Source: Athripsodes cinereus
Lineage: Eukaryota; Arthropoda; Insecta; Trichoptera; Leptoceridae
NCBI GenBank assembly: GCA_947579605.1
Contig: OX388316.1
Location: 17,983,290 to 18,047,289, forward strand
DNA length: 64,000 bases
Reading direction: 5' to 3'
Made by a program: the position numbers and the translations under genes. Positions 10,281 to 22,785 of this stretch are shown piece after piece (position 1 is the first letter of the stretch; every line of letters begins with the position of its first letter). The notes beneath the pieces are model-generated. The model was given only the letters and a program-made list of their open reading frames with translations. It had not been told where the DNA came from and searched no databases.

Positions 10281-11903
10281 ATGAAGTTATTTAGATTACC
10301 TATATCTCATGAAGTAAACCAATCATTTTAGATAAAATAATTATATAAAATTTTTTTCACATACTACTAAGTTTTTGGATAGAACACCATATTAAATTAT
10401 TTTTTAAACACTACAAACATTATTGAATATTTAATTAATGTATTTTTATATTTCCCAAGAAATTAGGTTAAAATTACGAAACAGGTAACATATTATTATT
10501 CTGACACTATTTTTTTTTCAATTATTTGATATAAGTTCACAAAAAATATTTTACACAATTTATTATCAAATAACTACTTGCACCCTCTGGTGTCGAGATA
10601 TCGTACACGATATTGAGTTTCAGTGTGTTTTCCACAATGATTTTATTCTGTAATACAAAGTGTTTATAAACCGTTACACCGTTCTGGACACGTATAATAA
10701 TATCACGCCATCGCCATCGCTAGTCACAGACTGAATGACTGGACTCAACACTACTGTGAACTTGAAAGGCCAATACAATACAATAGGTTCTATCTACTAT
10801 TATAATGATATAATCATATTGTTATGTAGCATTACTACACGCTGTAAACACAACATTCCCATGTTCTATGACAGTAGAGAAATTTCTTAAAACATTCAAG
10901 TGTAAAATAGCGTAAAATGAGTCATTTTGAAAAAAGTAACTCATTTTGAAAAAAAGTAATTCAATTCCACCACTATTTTTTTAAAGACAGTGAAAGAGGG
11001 CAAAATCTTGGTGGGTTGCTTTAGGAGAAGTTGGAAAAACAGAAAGATTTCTCCCGATGCGGAAGCATTAGAATCTTAATCTGGTACTAAAAATCATCAA
11101 TTTGGCACTTTTAAAAATATGTAGCCTATCTAGCCACAAAAGTAAAAAAATATGATACAAAAGAGTGTTGTAGTTCAATAATCTTGAGGACATTGGGTTA
11201 GTCTGGCAAATGAATGAAAATTGAATTTAATTTTGAAGAACATCAATGTGATATCTCAAGCGCCAAACAAGTGTATTTAAAGACAAAGATTGGAGTGCCT
11301 AGATGATCTAAAAGTAGTGATAGACAAGGGTCTCTGGAGGAAATACCAAGGCTTAAATGATCCTGAAGCAACAAAGAAAAGCTCTCGGATACCATACCCA
11401 TATACATCCAATTTCCCGATCTTATAAATTTAATTAGAATATTCACATTTCGAATTACTGTAAAGCGAATATTGAGATTGGGAGCGATTGTACATAGGTA
11501 CAAATACATAGCACCCCATTGATTTTCTACATCATTACGATACATTAGAGTTCGGAGGTCAGTCTCCGCAGTCCCATAACCTATATAGAATGTTTTACAT
11601 AGAGAGGAGAAAATTATTACATTACAAGTAAATGTGACATGCGAGGTGTCAGTAATTTGAAGAATCGATTCTCGTGTAAATTTCTACTTTTCTTTCGTTC
11701 TGCTTTTATATTTTGGAATTTTTCCATTGCTTTCCTTTGAATACATTTACAGCCTGCTAATTTTTTAGTGATCAGCATTTTAAAATGATGAAGCTGAAGT
11801 ACCTGTAGAATTTAAAACTATAAAATTGACAGAGGAGATTAATGAAAAAAATAAACCGTAGTGAATAAATAAATATGAGTACCGTAGTGAATAAATAATC
11901 CGA
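10281..11903. other. AT-rich DNA, small direct repeats only
   Basis: Short direct repeats are visible: cattttgaaaaaa-gtaa twice near 10922-10960, and accgtagtgaataaataa twice near 11857-11899. A 100-codon minus frame at 11243-11545 has no recognisable domain. Confidence 0.45.
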
Positions 11904-12090
11904 TGGAGTTGCCATTTTACATCATAAAACTATTAAACTGGCGGCATTGGCATTTTGCATCATAAAACTGTTAAAATAGCGACCTGCAATGATATTTTGC
12001 ATCATTAAACTGTTAAATTGGCGGAATTGACATTTTGCATCATAAAACTGTTTGACTAGCGGATTTGACATTTTCATAATTTAACTGTTT
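11904..12090. repeat. Minisatellite, about 40-bp unit, 5 units
   Basis: Five degenerate units share tttgcatcataaaactgtta, preceded by a variable ggcggaattgaca part. Spacing is 38-42 bp. Units differ from one another at several positions, so the array is not recent. Confidence 0.8.
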
Positions 12091-12609
12091 AATAAACATA
12101 ACTGATATGTATTATAAAATATCCATAATGAAGATGGATTATCTCATAAGTTGTTCTATCCTTAAGAAATCACGTAGGTGTTGCATGTTTTTAATATTAA
12201 TGTACTTTACGTTGTACGGAACGCCTTTACCGCTTGATGAAGATAAGGTGTTCCTAATTTGAATAGATTACTGCCCTATGTGTAATGTATTTCTGTTATA
12301 TTATGTATGTAGTTAGTTTGATGTGATGTTGATGTAGTGGCCAGTGTATTACCTACTGATAAAAGGTAACTTATTGTAGTCATTTGTCTTACTTTCAGGC
12401 TGACACTTATTTAAAATAGTTATACTGATGAAGCTATAATAATATTTCATTGAAACTATTGATATCAATCCATATTTATAAGGTACCTATATTAAATTCC
12501 ATTTATTTTATTTTCTATTCACCCTTTAACGATTCTCTCGGAAGAACAGAGTAGAAAAAATCTCCTTTATATTCAATGAAATTTTGGGTCAAGCGAGTAA
12601 CATATTCTC
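12091..12609. other. AT-rich DNA, nothing recognised
   Basis: No assignable feature. Confidence 0.5.
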
Positions 12610-12838
12610 ACGTTAGTACAAATTTTGATACTGTTATCGGAATTACAAATTTCAATATCGTTATCGCTATTCCAAATTTTGATATCGTCATCGTAATTAC
12701 AAATTTCAATATCGTTATTCCAAATTTTGATATCGTTGTCGTAATTACAGATTTCAATATCGTTATTCCAAATTTTGATATCGTTATCGTTATTCCAAAT
12801 TTTGATTTCGTTATCCTAATTACAAATTTTGAAAGCGT
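12610..12838 (+). repeat. Minisatellite of alternating 24/30-bp units
   Basis: Repeats of (c)aaattttgatatcgttatcg and acaaatttcaatatcgttat alternate about eight times. Unit lengths are multiples of three, so the plus frame stays open over 12576-12857 (93 codons) and would give a periodic peptide of the type NFDIVIVITNFNIVIP. There is no start context, domain or neighbour to suggest that it is translated. I regard it as a non-coding minisatellite. Confidence 0.8.
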
Positions 12839-13012
12839 GGTTAGGGAAAGAATTTAATGCGTGTCTTTTTATGTGTTCCGGTTTATACATCAGATGTAAA
12901 TTACTAACGTTCATGTTAAAATAATATTTTTTAAGATAAACATGGATTTGGGTTAAACTAAATACACCAACAGAGACCTCATTGCAATCAATACACTTGT
13001 GTTATGAAAGTG

Positions 13013-13080
13013 TTGAAATCGAATCCAGGTCTCTCGATAGAAAGTCCGAGATTACAATTAGGCTATTCCACCTCATGATA
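13013..13080 (-). mobile_element. SINE-2 head, old copy
   Basis: On the minus strand a tRNA-like head reads aggtggaatagcctaattg, then tcggactttctatcgagaga, then cctggattcgatttc. These correspond to A-box and B-box regions. The order matches the fragments at 19555-19620 and 62645-62755. No tail is visible. Confidence 0.5.
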
Positions 13081-14484
13081 TATACCTAAAAAAAATCATA
13101 AGAATCATAATGATTCATACAACAGACATGTTCCGTTGACAACGATATCAAAGCATTGGAAACGTGTAATGAAATATGAGATTGCTGTGAAAGAAAAATA
13201 CTTCCACCCTGTTTTTCGTAATGAACGTTTAAATAACGAAAAAAGTATAAGTACTTCCTCTTTCAATAATTATTTTATCAATATTGTGCTGGTTGATTAT
13301 TCAGATATTGGATACTATACTTGGCGATGTAAATCATTAATTGTAATATTGCACTTTGCAATGTTTAAACTCCATTATTTATTTATCCATTCAAAAAAAG
13401 TATAAAATGTAGTTAAGTTTCAGCATTTCAAAGAATAATTCTGAATTGATAAATCGCAGCTCAAACAAAATTGGATATATAAATAAATTATTGAAAAACT
13501 ACCGCTTAACAAAATGTCATAAAAGATTAGCCGTTTGATTTGTATTTGTTCTCGCGATGACGTACGTAGATATATCATAATTATTACAAGAGCGATACGA
13601 GAATAAAATATTTTATATTATATGTCATTATATACAGCACCATTTGGTACCTAGGTCACCGTCGAAGACAGAAATAATTATATCTTGCGTACAATAAACT
13701 GTGCTAAAAATAATTGCAGTGATACATTAAGAAGAGACATAATTATATATTATAATATCTTAGTTAATCTAAAATACGAATTTATAATTATAAAAATAAT
13801 GTTTTGTGATGATAACTGAATCTCTATTGAACTCTATATAACTCACTAAATCCGTTTCATCTCGCACTTCCTACAATTTTATTAATTAATGTGCACGTAC
13901 ATATTGTCATAAACCGTACCACCCATATACCTACTATACATTTTTCTATTCTAAATTTGACTAAAAAAAAATCTGATTTAAAAAGAGTTCAAAAAATATT
14001 ATGAAATGATATTACTTTACCGTGTCGAACTAATCACTAAAAAGTGATTTTCCATCTTATTACGTGAAATTGCAAGCATAAATTATATTTTTTTTTAAAA
14101 AAAGAAGGGTATATTATTGTAATGAATTTAAATACAAGCCAAACACCCTTAAAATAATTTATATGCTTGTATTACGAAGGTGAAAGGTTGTATTGAACTA
14201 AAACAACGAAACATTAAATGTCAAATGAATAAATTAATAATAATATTATGGATTGAATGATTATAAAGAATCTGTATAATTATGTAATGTAAAAATTAAT
14301 TTATTATTGCACCAAACAGCTTTTTGATATCATGGAGAGGACAACTTGAATGATATTGACATTTAGTTAGTCTATTAAACATTGTGAGGGTGTAGTAGTG
14401 TCTAAGACCTTTGGTTTGTCAAATTTTGTTTATTATATTTGTATTTTGTACATGTATGTTAAAGATTATAATATATTTGGGTTT
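13081..14484. other. AT-rich DNA with a possible RTE scrap
   Basis: At 13128-13170 the sequence tgacaacgatatcaaagcat followed by tgga resembles the RTE-A segment tatgacaacgacatcagagc. The match is short and uncertain. The 89-codon frame starting at 13136 begins inside this scrap. Nothing else assignable. Confidence 0.35.
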
Positions 14485-14775
14485 GTTATAAGTAACACCA
14501 CTCAGCAAAGATCTGTAGTCTGTAGTCTTCGTAATTCAGAAGAGACGATGGTCTTGGTTGGGCCATGTTTTGTGAATTTCCAGTAATAGTTGGCCAAAGA
14601 GAACACTGTTCTTTCGTCCACAAGGGTTCCGATGGTCTGAACGTTCTTTTTTCACAATACATTGTTCCAATGACAATGACATCAGAGCGCTAGGAATATC
14701 ATGGGAAAAGGTGAGTCAATTGGTGTAGATACCCTTTGATCTGTGCTTCTGAGAGAAGCGTTGAATAATAAGCAC
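14485..14775 (+). mobile_element. RTE-A LINE relic
   Basis: A degraded copy of the same C-terminal segment: cagcaaagatctgtagtc, gagacgatggtcttggttgg, agttggccaaagagaacact, atgacaatgacatcagagcg, and gagagaagcgttgaa at the end. It contains a duplicated tgtagtc at about 14512-14525 and a lost block near 14725. Frames are broken throughout. It is much older than the copies at 502 and 7608. Confidence 0.7.
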
Positions 14776-15390
14776 CTTTTAGTGGTAAAGTACTTTAATT
14801 TCACATTATGTTTTATTTGTATATTATTATTTCTATAATATTATGACGTCATAAGTGTCAACAAAACACACACTGTTACTGAAATATCCGACACATGGCG
14901 AGAGTATAACCACAGACACATAATTATGTACCTACAATAATAATAAAGGGGATACATCAAAGTTCGCGCGTATATAGTGCGTCTAAGTTTAGACTCTAAC
15001 GAGACTTCTAAATATAATCGTATATGACAAGGTGTTTCATAATTAGATATAGTGTGTGGATGTTAACAAGATATTAATTGTTTTAAATTGACAGGTAAAT
15101 AGCATTTTGAATATTTTTTCGAAGAATAAATAAAAATAAATAATTTATATAAGTACTTCCACATTCCTCCAAGTACTGTCGGTTGACGATATTAATTACA
15201 TTTTTCGACAAGTTATAATAATTTCCCTCCCATAGTTTTGCAATAGGTTTTAACAATCTTCCGTGGTTCATGGATATTTCCGACAAAGAAAAAGACTCCT
15301 ACAGTCTTCTATATAATTTCAAGTGTACCGTAAAAGGCAGGTAGGTATTCATCATTTAGCATACGAATGAAATATTCAAACATAATATTA
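14776..15390. other. AT-rich DNA, nothing recognised
   Basis: No assignable feature. The last 100 bp may be an eroded upstream part of the family X copy that follows. Confidence 0.45.
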
Positions 15391-15530
15391 TTCAATTCAG
15401 CGATGAGATATGCTATTTGACCTGAATATCTTATTTTCATTTGACATAAAGAGAACGATCTGTATGTTTATAACACGCAGTTGATTCACTGTCTACTAAA
15501 CTTGTGGGAAATGTCATGGTTGTAGGAATG
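15391..15530 (+). repeat. Dispersed repeat family X, copy C
   Basis: Marks in order: attcaattcagcgatgagat, tcttattttcatttgacata, gatctgtatgtttataacac, and aaacttgtgggaaatgtcat followed by ggttgta. Confidence 0.6.
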
Positions 15531-18500
15531 AAAATTATGTGCAACTTTAATCATCGGAAAACGTTTGGTTTTGTCTAGGTATATCTTACATTTTATTATT
15601 TTGAGAATGCGTAATGATTGATTCAGACAGTTTGTTCAAGAAATCTACTGCTTCGACTTTTCGATAATGGTCTCCCCTGAAGTGTGCCCTTTTTCATCGA
15701 AAACTGCTTACAGTTTTATTTATAGTAAAATTATTTATGGAAAAGGTTTGTTTCTAGCTTACTTTTCCACAATAAACATATAAGGACGAAAGAATATGTT
15801 GAATGAACTCGAATATATTTACCATAAACATGTCTTCTGTAAGTTTCATAATTATACCTTCTTTATAGTTTATTAAAAATTATGGAATTATTCGGATTTA
15901 TTCAGTTCTATGATTTTGAATGTAAATTGGTTTTATTGAAAATAATAATTTTTAAAATACCGAGAAGCTTCAAAATTTGAACATATTATTTATCACATGC
16001 ATATACACTTCGATGGGTTCCGAGTTGTGATTTTATTAATAGTTCTTGATTTTAGACATTTAACTGAACTATGTTTTGAAGTATTAACTTTAATTTGAAC
16101 ATTTTGTTCATTTCAGCTATAACACAGAATGTTACAGTAGATTAATAATTAATGGTAAGTCGACTTTTATGTTACGAACTGATTACAAACTTAACATAAA
16201 TTATTTTATAAGAAGTTAATCAACTTTTGTATTGTTCTCTAAATTATTATTTTTACTCAAATCATCTTTCTTACTAACGAATTTTTGGTGTATTTTTTTT
16301 ACAAGACAAGTTTTTTATTGTAGACACCGATGACTTCAAATAAACTCAACATTATTTGGACGCGTTGTCATGAACCGAGATACCGAATAAAACTGAAAAC
16401 TGAAAGTATTTTCAGTCACTATAACACCATTATATTAAAATAATAAGTGTCATTTTTATATCATTGTTTATTTATAACATCATTACATTATTTGCAACGG
16501 AAATAGCGTAACATTTATAATTTTATGCAATAAATAAACTTGTGTATTAAATAGAATATTTTGATATTACACGCATATAAATATTATTTATTTTCACTGT
16601 AACATGTGGATTTAACGCCCACCAATTTCAAAGAAGTCTCAAAACATTTCGTTATATTTATTAGTTATAGATACTTGAGTTACTCACTTTGATGTGATAT
16701 TTTCACGCGTCTCTGATACATTATGATTTCAAAGTTAAAATAATATATTATTGAATACATATCATTGGAAATAATATGTGTATATTAATTTCATAAATTA
16801 ATACAGTAAAATATAAATTGACTTATAAGTTATGATATAACATTAAATTGTACTGTAAAATATTGTAGCCCTACTAAAATGAGTTTGTAAGATTTTCTTG
16901 TTGTGTTGAGTCTGTTTTTAAGGTCTTTTCTTTTGCAGGTGTGAAACTCAGTAAAATATATTTATATAAATAAGTAACATATATATTTGGACAAAAGAAA
17001 ATTAAAATTTCGGTAACGTGAAAAATGACAATTATTTATAATTAGGAGGAATCGATTTTCGAGATGCCTGTGGCTAAATGGAGCATGATGTTCAAACCGA
17101 AACTCATATTGACATGAAAAGTTTTTTTAGTTTTTTTTCGTCAGTATTTTAAACAGAATAACGCAATCTTACTATTTTCTATGTAGTATCAACGAAACAT
17201 GGATCTATGGTTTGTGTGGTGATGACTGAATCACGAGATTATTTTCTTCGAGATATCTTTTCCAAGGTTTAAAATAATATTCCATTTAATGGCCTGTGGA
17301 GATATTGTCCTCGTTAGCTTTAATTTATTATGAAAATTAACTATCGCGAATTTCATTCAAAAACAAAAGTTGTTGCTTTCTACAACTTAGAATTATTCCT
17401 TGAAATATCTGAAAATTTGTTTTGCTGGATATTATAATAAGTTTAAATTTGGCTCCTTGATTTGGATATTGTGTAACATTTAGTGGTATTTAAGAAGCAA
17501 ATTTCCAAAGCATTGCGATGTTTACGCTACCAAAGTTGTTGGGTGTCAACTTTCTCTATATTGTTTAATACTGTGGATTTTTCCACGCTTTTTTTTCTTT
17601 TTCTTATTAATTTGTACCAATTAATCAACTTGTTCAAACGAGTTTGCTTCAATGATGACTTTATTCGGTGTTTCAACATCCCTCATCTTCTACATCTTTT
17701 TCCGTATTTGAGATGAATTGTATTTCCGACTATTTGGTCGATGATTTCAAAACGAGCTAATCCAGTTTTTAAAATTTGTCGATCTTCTATAGAGTTTGCT
17801 TGCTGTAGGCTACACTGCACATCTATGGAACTCGCTTTGTAAAGAACTTAAATTGTTATATACTACTCTGTGCCGGAGATTGATTCACGTGTCAATCATT
17901 TACAGGTCGGAACATGAGTTGATTTTCCTACAGAAAATTTCTGGGCTTCTATGACATTTCTAAAAAGAGTAATAGTTTAAGATAATTAAATGCATTAATT
18001 AAAATGGAACAGGTAAATAAATATTGAAAATGACATTCTTTTATTTAATATTCCAAATTCAAATAAAGAATGTAATATGTTTTGTGGTATCTGTGGTTAG
18101 AAGCGAGTGACATGAAAAGATATCAAAACATATCAATGTAACCAATTTATTTTGTTTCACATAGTAAGCGAATAAAGTAATGGGTGGTGAATATGATTAT
18201 TAAATTGTAGACACTTTTATTTTTAGACTCTTTTAATATGTCGTAGGCACACTCTTTCTTTCGTTTGTATTCATTTCACCTAACCGATTTGTTGTGTTGA
18301 GTGAATAAAAGATGTTTCCTTTTTTATTTGCGCGCCTGTCGTTCATTCACCAAACAAAAGATCCATAAATTTGTCACCGGTGCCTACTTAGGTGAATAAA
18401 TTATAAGGCTTTTGGTTTCTTTATTAAAACGTTTCCTTTTTTGCATGAAGTCGATACGATTTATTGTTGGCGTTAGATTAAATTATCTTATTGCGATCTG

Positions 18501-19554
18501 TAACATTTTTTTATAAATTTATTTAAATTTCGTACCTATTCTTATACAAAAAATGTTTTGATTGATTGGCAAGAATTTAAAACAGTTTTGTTTTTCCAAT
18601 CCAGCGAAGTGAAATTTGTATGAAAAGTAAAAAATCGTTCTCCATATTTGTAAAATTTATTGTTACATTAAATTCGTTTATTTTTTTTATAATCAAATTA
18701 AAAAGATTTTGTCCGGTAAGTTAGTCCTTCAAAAAAATTAACTTTAATTTCTTAAATTAAATATATATTCTCCGTAGACCACATTTTGATTCAGCGATAA
18801 AATGTGAGATCCTTTTTGTAGGTATCTCTTATTTTTCATAGCACACTGAAGACACTTTAGAGAAAGAGGGAGAGAGAGAAAGAGATTAAGTTAAAAGGCA
18901 CGTTAATACAGTTTACAATGTGATACTGCGATGACAAAATGATAGGCAGATAAGAGAAGAAAGACCGCGAGAATGAATATGATTTATATGAATTCGTCCG
19001 AAACATTAACTTCTATCGTATTTTTGTTGACGCCGACGTTGCCTCTGAATTTAATAAATTTGTTTTAATCTGCTTCTAAGAGTATTATTTTAAATTATGT
19101 ATCACGATATTATTATTTGCGATGCTAATTTACACTCCATTTAATGTGATATACCTACGTTAATTTCTGTACGTTAAATCACCGATATATATTTCGCAAA
19201 ATTTAAGTAAATCGAATATTTATATTGTGTCTCTTTTGTTCAAATAATTATGTACACTCTCATATATCTAGGTGTGATATTTATCAAACATATTGCAATC
19301 ACTTGAAATGAATTACTTTAAAGATAAAGAGAGTGTTTAGGTATATCAAAAACAACAACAAACAACATACCCAAAAAAAAAAATTCGACATGAGGACATT
19401 TTTAAATAATATATGTTTAATAAAGATAATATAAATATATTACAATAATATGTTAACTCTAAACAGGTTATGTATCTCACATCTGTTTTTTTTTCTGCTG
19501 GGATCGCCTTGGCCAAAAGCTGTTACTGTTCCAGTGCAGGGTGTCATTAAAAAT
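15531..19554. other. Long AT-rich stretch, a possible degraded ORF
   Basis: Four kilobases with no recognised repeat. On the minus strand around 17420-17880 broken frames look faintly protein-like (for example QQANSIEDRQILKTGLARF), interrupted by stops. I cannot assign a family. A purine run (agaaagagggagagagagaa) lies at 18861-18880. Confidence 0.35.
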
Positions 19555-19620
19555 AATAAGAATATCGAATCTTTTGATTGAAAGTCCGATATTCTACCAT
19601 CAGGCTACCTGTACACTACA
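19555..19620 (-). mobile_element. SINE-2 head, old copy
   Basis: On the minus strand: caggtagcctgatggtagaa, tatcggactttcaatcaaaa, gattcgatattc. The A-box and B-box spacing and the central cggactttc match the copies at 13013-13080 and 62645-62755. Confidence 0.5.
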
Positions 19621-20268
19621 AAGTTTTTTCAATATCCAAAAAACAACGATTTTTTTTTATAAATTTATGACCTATCTTTGGAAAATGCTGAAAAATAATA
19701 TTGTAAATATACTACCCAATGTGCAGAACCTTCGCTTAATACATTCGTGCATACTACACTGAAAAGTTAATTTAGCTCTGGCTGCCGTAACGTTAGACCA
19801 AATAATGAAATTTTCCGGAAATACGGAAAAACTGCGGGGTTGCTATTATTGTCCGCTATTGTTGTAAATGTTTGCAGAAAATTTCGCTAGATGTCACTAC
19901 GGTATGAACCTCTTCTCTATTGCTGGCATTTTTTTAATTCGTGAAAACTGTAGATGATATCACACCTGAAAGGAATTTTATTCAATGAATTTAGTGAATG
20001 AATTACGATAAAATTAAAATACTTTTCAACTACTACAACTATCTTGTAAAATATTTTTCAATTTGTTTTATAAGTATTTCAGCAGACCTGAAAGCATATA
20101 ACTTAATAGGTATTTATTTCCACCCTTTTCAAGTGTTTGTCCAGTAACGAAGGTGAGGTAGGATATAAGTAATTTTTTTATTTTCAAAATGTGTATCACA
20201 ACTTTGTTATATTTTTTTTCTGTACGTCATCACTCTAACTTTCTTCGGGTAAGAAGTATATTATATAA
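19621..20268. other. Unassigned DNA with a GC-richer core
   Basis: A patch at 19780-19935 is richer in GC than its surroundings (gctgccgtaacgttagacc; cgctagatgtcactacgg). No terminal repeats, frame or second copy were found. Confidence 0.35.
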
Positions 20269-20423
20269 CTAGCGGTCCGCACCGGCTTCGCACGGGTAGT
20301 TAGGTATTTAAAAAAATAATTAAGTTTTAGTAAGCATCCCCTTTTTTTAAATATAGTGGATAGTGTGGCTTCCCAACAGTGAAAGAATTTTTCAAATCGG
20401 TTCAGTAGTTTCGGAGCCTATTC

Positions 20424-20456
<33 letters not shown>

Positions 20457-20505
20457 TTATTCAAACAAACATACAAATCTTTCCTCTTCATAATATTAGT
20501 GTAGA
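20269..20505 (-). mobile_element. Helitron-like non-autonomous element
   Basis: Read on the minus strand it starts TCTACACTAATATTATGAAG and ends CGGACCGCTAG followed by T. Helitrons start with TC, end with CTRR and sit before T. The interior includes gaataggctccgaaac and aaccgatttgaaaaattc, an arrangement I know from lepidopteran repeats. An (AAT)n microsatellite of about 33 bp lies at 20424-20456. The expected host A before the 5' end is not seen, so the left boundary is uncertain. Confidence 0.55.
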
Positions 20506-21090
20506 CATCTCAGTTGGTAAGTAGTAAAGTTATCTATAATTTGTGGTAACGTATTCATATTAATAAATAAATTTAAATAATGTTTCATAAGAAAATCAAT
20601 TCAACTATTTTTTCATAGACAAGTACGAACTGACTAGTCATTTTTTATCCGAAATTTCAAATAAACTTTCAATCATTGATTATACTTATATGAATTACCC
20701 CTTAAGATGTTAATCATTCAATAAAGTAGTGTTATTTATTTTTCCATACACACTACAAACGTATGTTTTGAATAATTGATCTTATTTAAAGTACATGGAT
20801 ACATTTGTATTGCGAGTATAAAACCAACTTGTGTTTGTATATACCTTTTATTTAGGCATTTACCTCTGTTACATTTGGTAAGGTTATGTGGTTGTATTGT
20901 ATGTATACATAACACAGGTCACAAAGTACGAATTAAAAACTAACCAAAAAATTATTTTCTATTGAAACCGTAACCGAATTTTCTTTTTTCGCTTTATACT
21001 GTTTTTTTTTTATTAATTAAACTTATTATTAGTGAACTTCTCAGATTGGAATAGTTCTGCCATTCCTTTTTGCAAGTTTTCGAGCATCTT
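20506..21090. other. AT-rich DNA, nothing recognised
   Basis: No assignable feature apart from poly-T runs. Confidence 0.5.
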
Positions 21091-21343
21091 GTATAATACA
21101 TACATACATACATACATACCATCACGCCGCTTCCCTCGCGGGGTAGGCAGAAAGGATCGAGCGCCACTTCCTTCTATCCTTGCATACATCTTTCGCTTCC
21201 GTCACTGTCATACAATTCCTCATGCATGCTCTCCTGTTCAATGTGCTCAACACGTGACCGTCCTGTAGGATTTGATTTAAATGATCTTGCCATTTAATCC
21301 TCGGACGTCCGCGTCTCCGAGCACCATTCCTCTCAGGTATAAT
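21091..21343 (-). mobile_element. RTE-B LINE, 5'-truncated
   Basis: The minus strand encodes the C-terminal end of an RTE-type reverse transcriptase ORF: PERNGARRRGRPRIKW, then DHLNQILQDGHVLSTLNRRA, then CMRNCMTVTEAKDVCKDR and WRSILSAYPAREAA before the stop near 21121. A (GTATG)n tail at about 21098-21120 follows. A possible 7-bp TSD, gtataat, lies at 21091-21097 and 21337-21343. The longer open frame that continues to 21469 runs into flanking DNA. Confidence 0.8.
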
Positions 21344-22276
21344 GCAAGTACGTAAAATATCCAAATATGCGTACCTACCAATAATATTGAAAACTGAACT
21401 CTTCACCGGCGCCCTTGAGACGGAACTATTAAATGGCGTCAAAATAAAATCATCCAGAATCATCATCATCCATATCTTACTTGACCGTGTGATTTTATTT
21501 TGAAATGTACGTGAAATTACTTTAATAATCGGAATAGCGAAATGGTATTATCGAAAACACATTTATGATGACACTTGATCTTGGCCTGATTTTTCGAAAT
21601 GATCCCTAAAATAAATAAAAAAAATCAAGTTGCACAATATTAACAGGAAACCGAGATCGGCTGCTGGCTAGTATCATACGAATTTTGATCAAATGGGAAT
21701 TGCAGCTTAACTGACAGCTGTTGCCGGTTTCGGTTGGTTAATACTTCCTAATGAAACATTTACTAAACAAATTTGGATAATTGTCACATGTCAAACCGTT
21801 TGATAGGGTTCAAGATTAATGTAAGTAGTAAAAATGGTTCAAATAAACAAGAATCAATATATACAATACCGTACTCACAATATAATGTACATATTATAAC
21901 TTACATAGCATATAATGTCGATCCGGGTAAATATTGTTGTGAAAAGAAAACACTTCGCTGGGTAAACCAAAATGTCTCGTATATGGATCAACTATGCGGC
22001 AAAGGGTTATTCCGTAAAACTAGTTGGGTTGGTAAAATTGTATCACGTAGTATATTGTTATTTAATTATGAATCGTGAAAAATAATGAAAATAATCTTAT
22101 AAAAAACCTAAAAAGACAGAAAGCAAAAAATTCAAACTTTATTTAAAATATTTGTTTGTGTTTATAAGTAATCTTTAACATGTTTATACTTTGAATTGAA
22201 AAACACATTTCATGTCGAAACTCGAGTCACTTCAAATAAAGTACATGTAAAACCATATAAAAATATATTATTTATT
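21344..22276. other. Unassigned DNA with a 101-codon frame
   Basis: A plus-strand frame at 21773-22078 runs 101 codons (near its end: RWVNQNVSYMDQLCGKGLF). I see no domain, splice context or repeat match. It could be chance or an exon fragment. Confidence 0.3.
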
Positions 22277-22785
22277 TGAGATTTTTATCTTCTTCTTCTT
22301 CAAGTGCCCTGTCGGGTCCCCCCAACGTTGGCGATCACCTCGGCGAACTTGTCCCTGTCCTGCGCTGCTCGGAACAGCTCTTCCACACTTCGGATGCCGG
22401 TCCACTCCCTTATGTTTCGCAGCCAGGACATCTGTCTCCTACCGGGACCTCGGCGTCCCTCAATTTTCCCCTTCAATATCAGTTGGAGAAAGTGGTATTT
22501 TTCTCCACGCAGAACATGACCCAGATGTGAAACCTTCCGAACTTTGATGATTGATAACAGCTCCCTGTCAACTCTAGCTCGCCTCAGGACTTCGGTATTG
22601 GTAACCATGTCGGTCCAGTGAATTCTGAGCATACGGCGATGGAGCCACATTTCAAATGCTTCCAGTCTGTTCATTGTATTGACTTTTAAGGTCCATGTTT
22701 CACATCCATACAATAAAACAGACCATACATAGCACTTAATCATTCTTTGGCGGAGCTTTTTATACTTGTTTTAAATTGTGAGATT
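22277..22785 (-). mobile_element. RTE-C LINE, C-terminal ORF fragment (147 codons intact)
   Basis: The minus strand keeps an unbroken C-terminal part of an RTE-type endonuclease/reverse transcriptase ORF, 22743 to 22300: CYVWSVLLYGCETWTL, RLEAFEMWLHRRMLRIHWTD, VSHLGHVLRGEKY, EGRRGPGRRQMSWLRNIREW, then AAQDRDKFAEVIANVGGTR and stop. This is the region after the RT core; the YADD box is missing, so it cannot act alone. A (GAA)n tail (tcttcttcttcttcaag on the plus strand, 22288-22304) marks the 3' end. tgagatt at 22277-22283 and 22779-22785 is a weak TSD candidate. The open frame suggests a fairly young copy. It should not be taken as a host gene. Confidence 0.8.

Noticed and set aside
14485..14775. 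Shared 5' start of the RTE-A copies at gagacgatgg, suggesting a fixed short mobile unit
   Set aside because: On closer reading the copies at 14485 and 46247 extend further upstream than the one at 502, so truncation points differ.
22300..22743. Intact 147-codon frame as a host gene
   Set aside because: LYGCETW, FEMWLHRRMLRI and the LGHVLR motif identify it as the C-terminal part of an RTE-type LINE.
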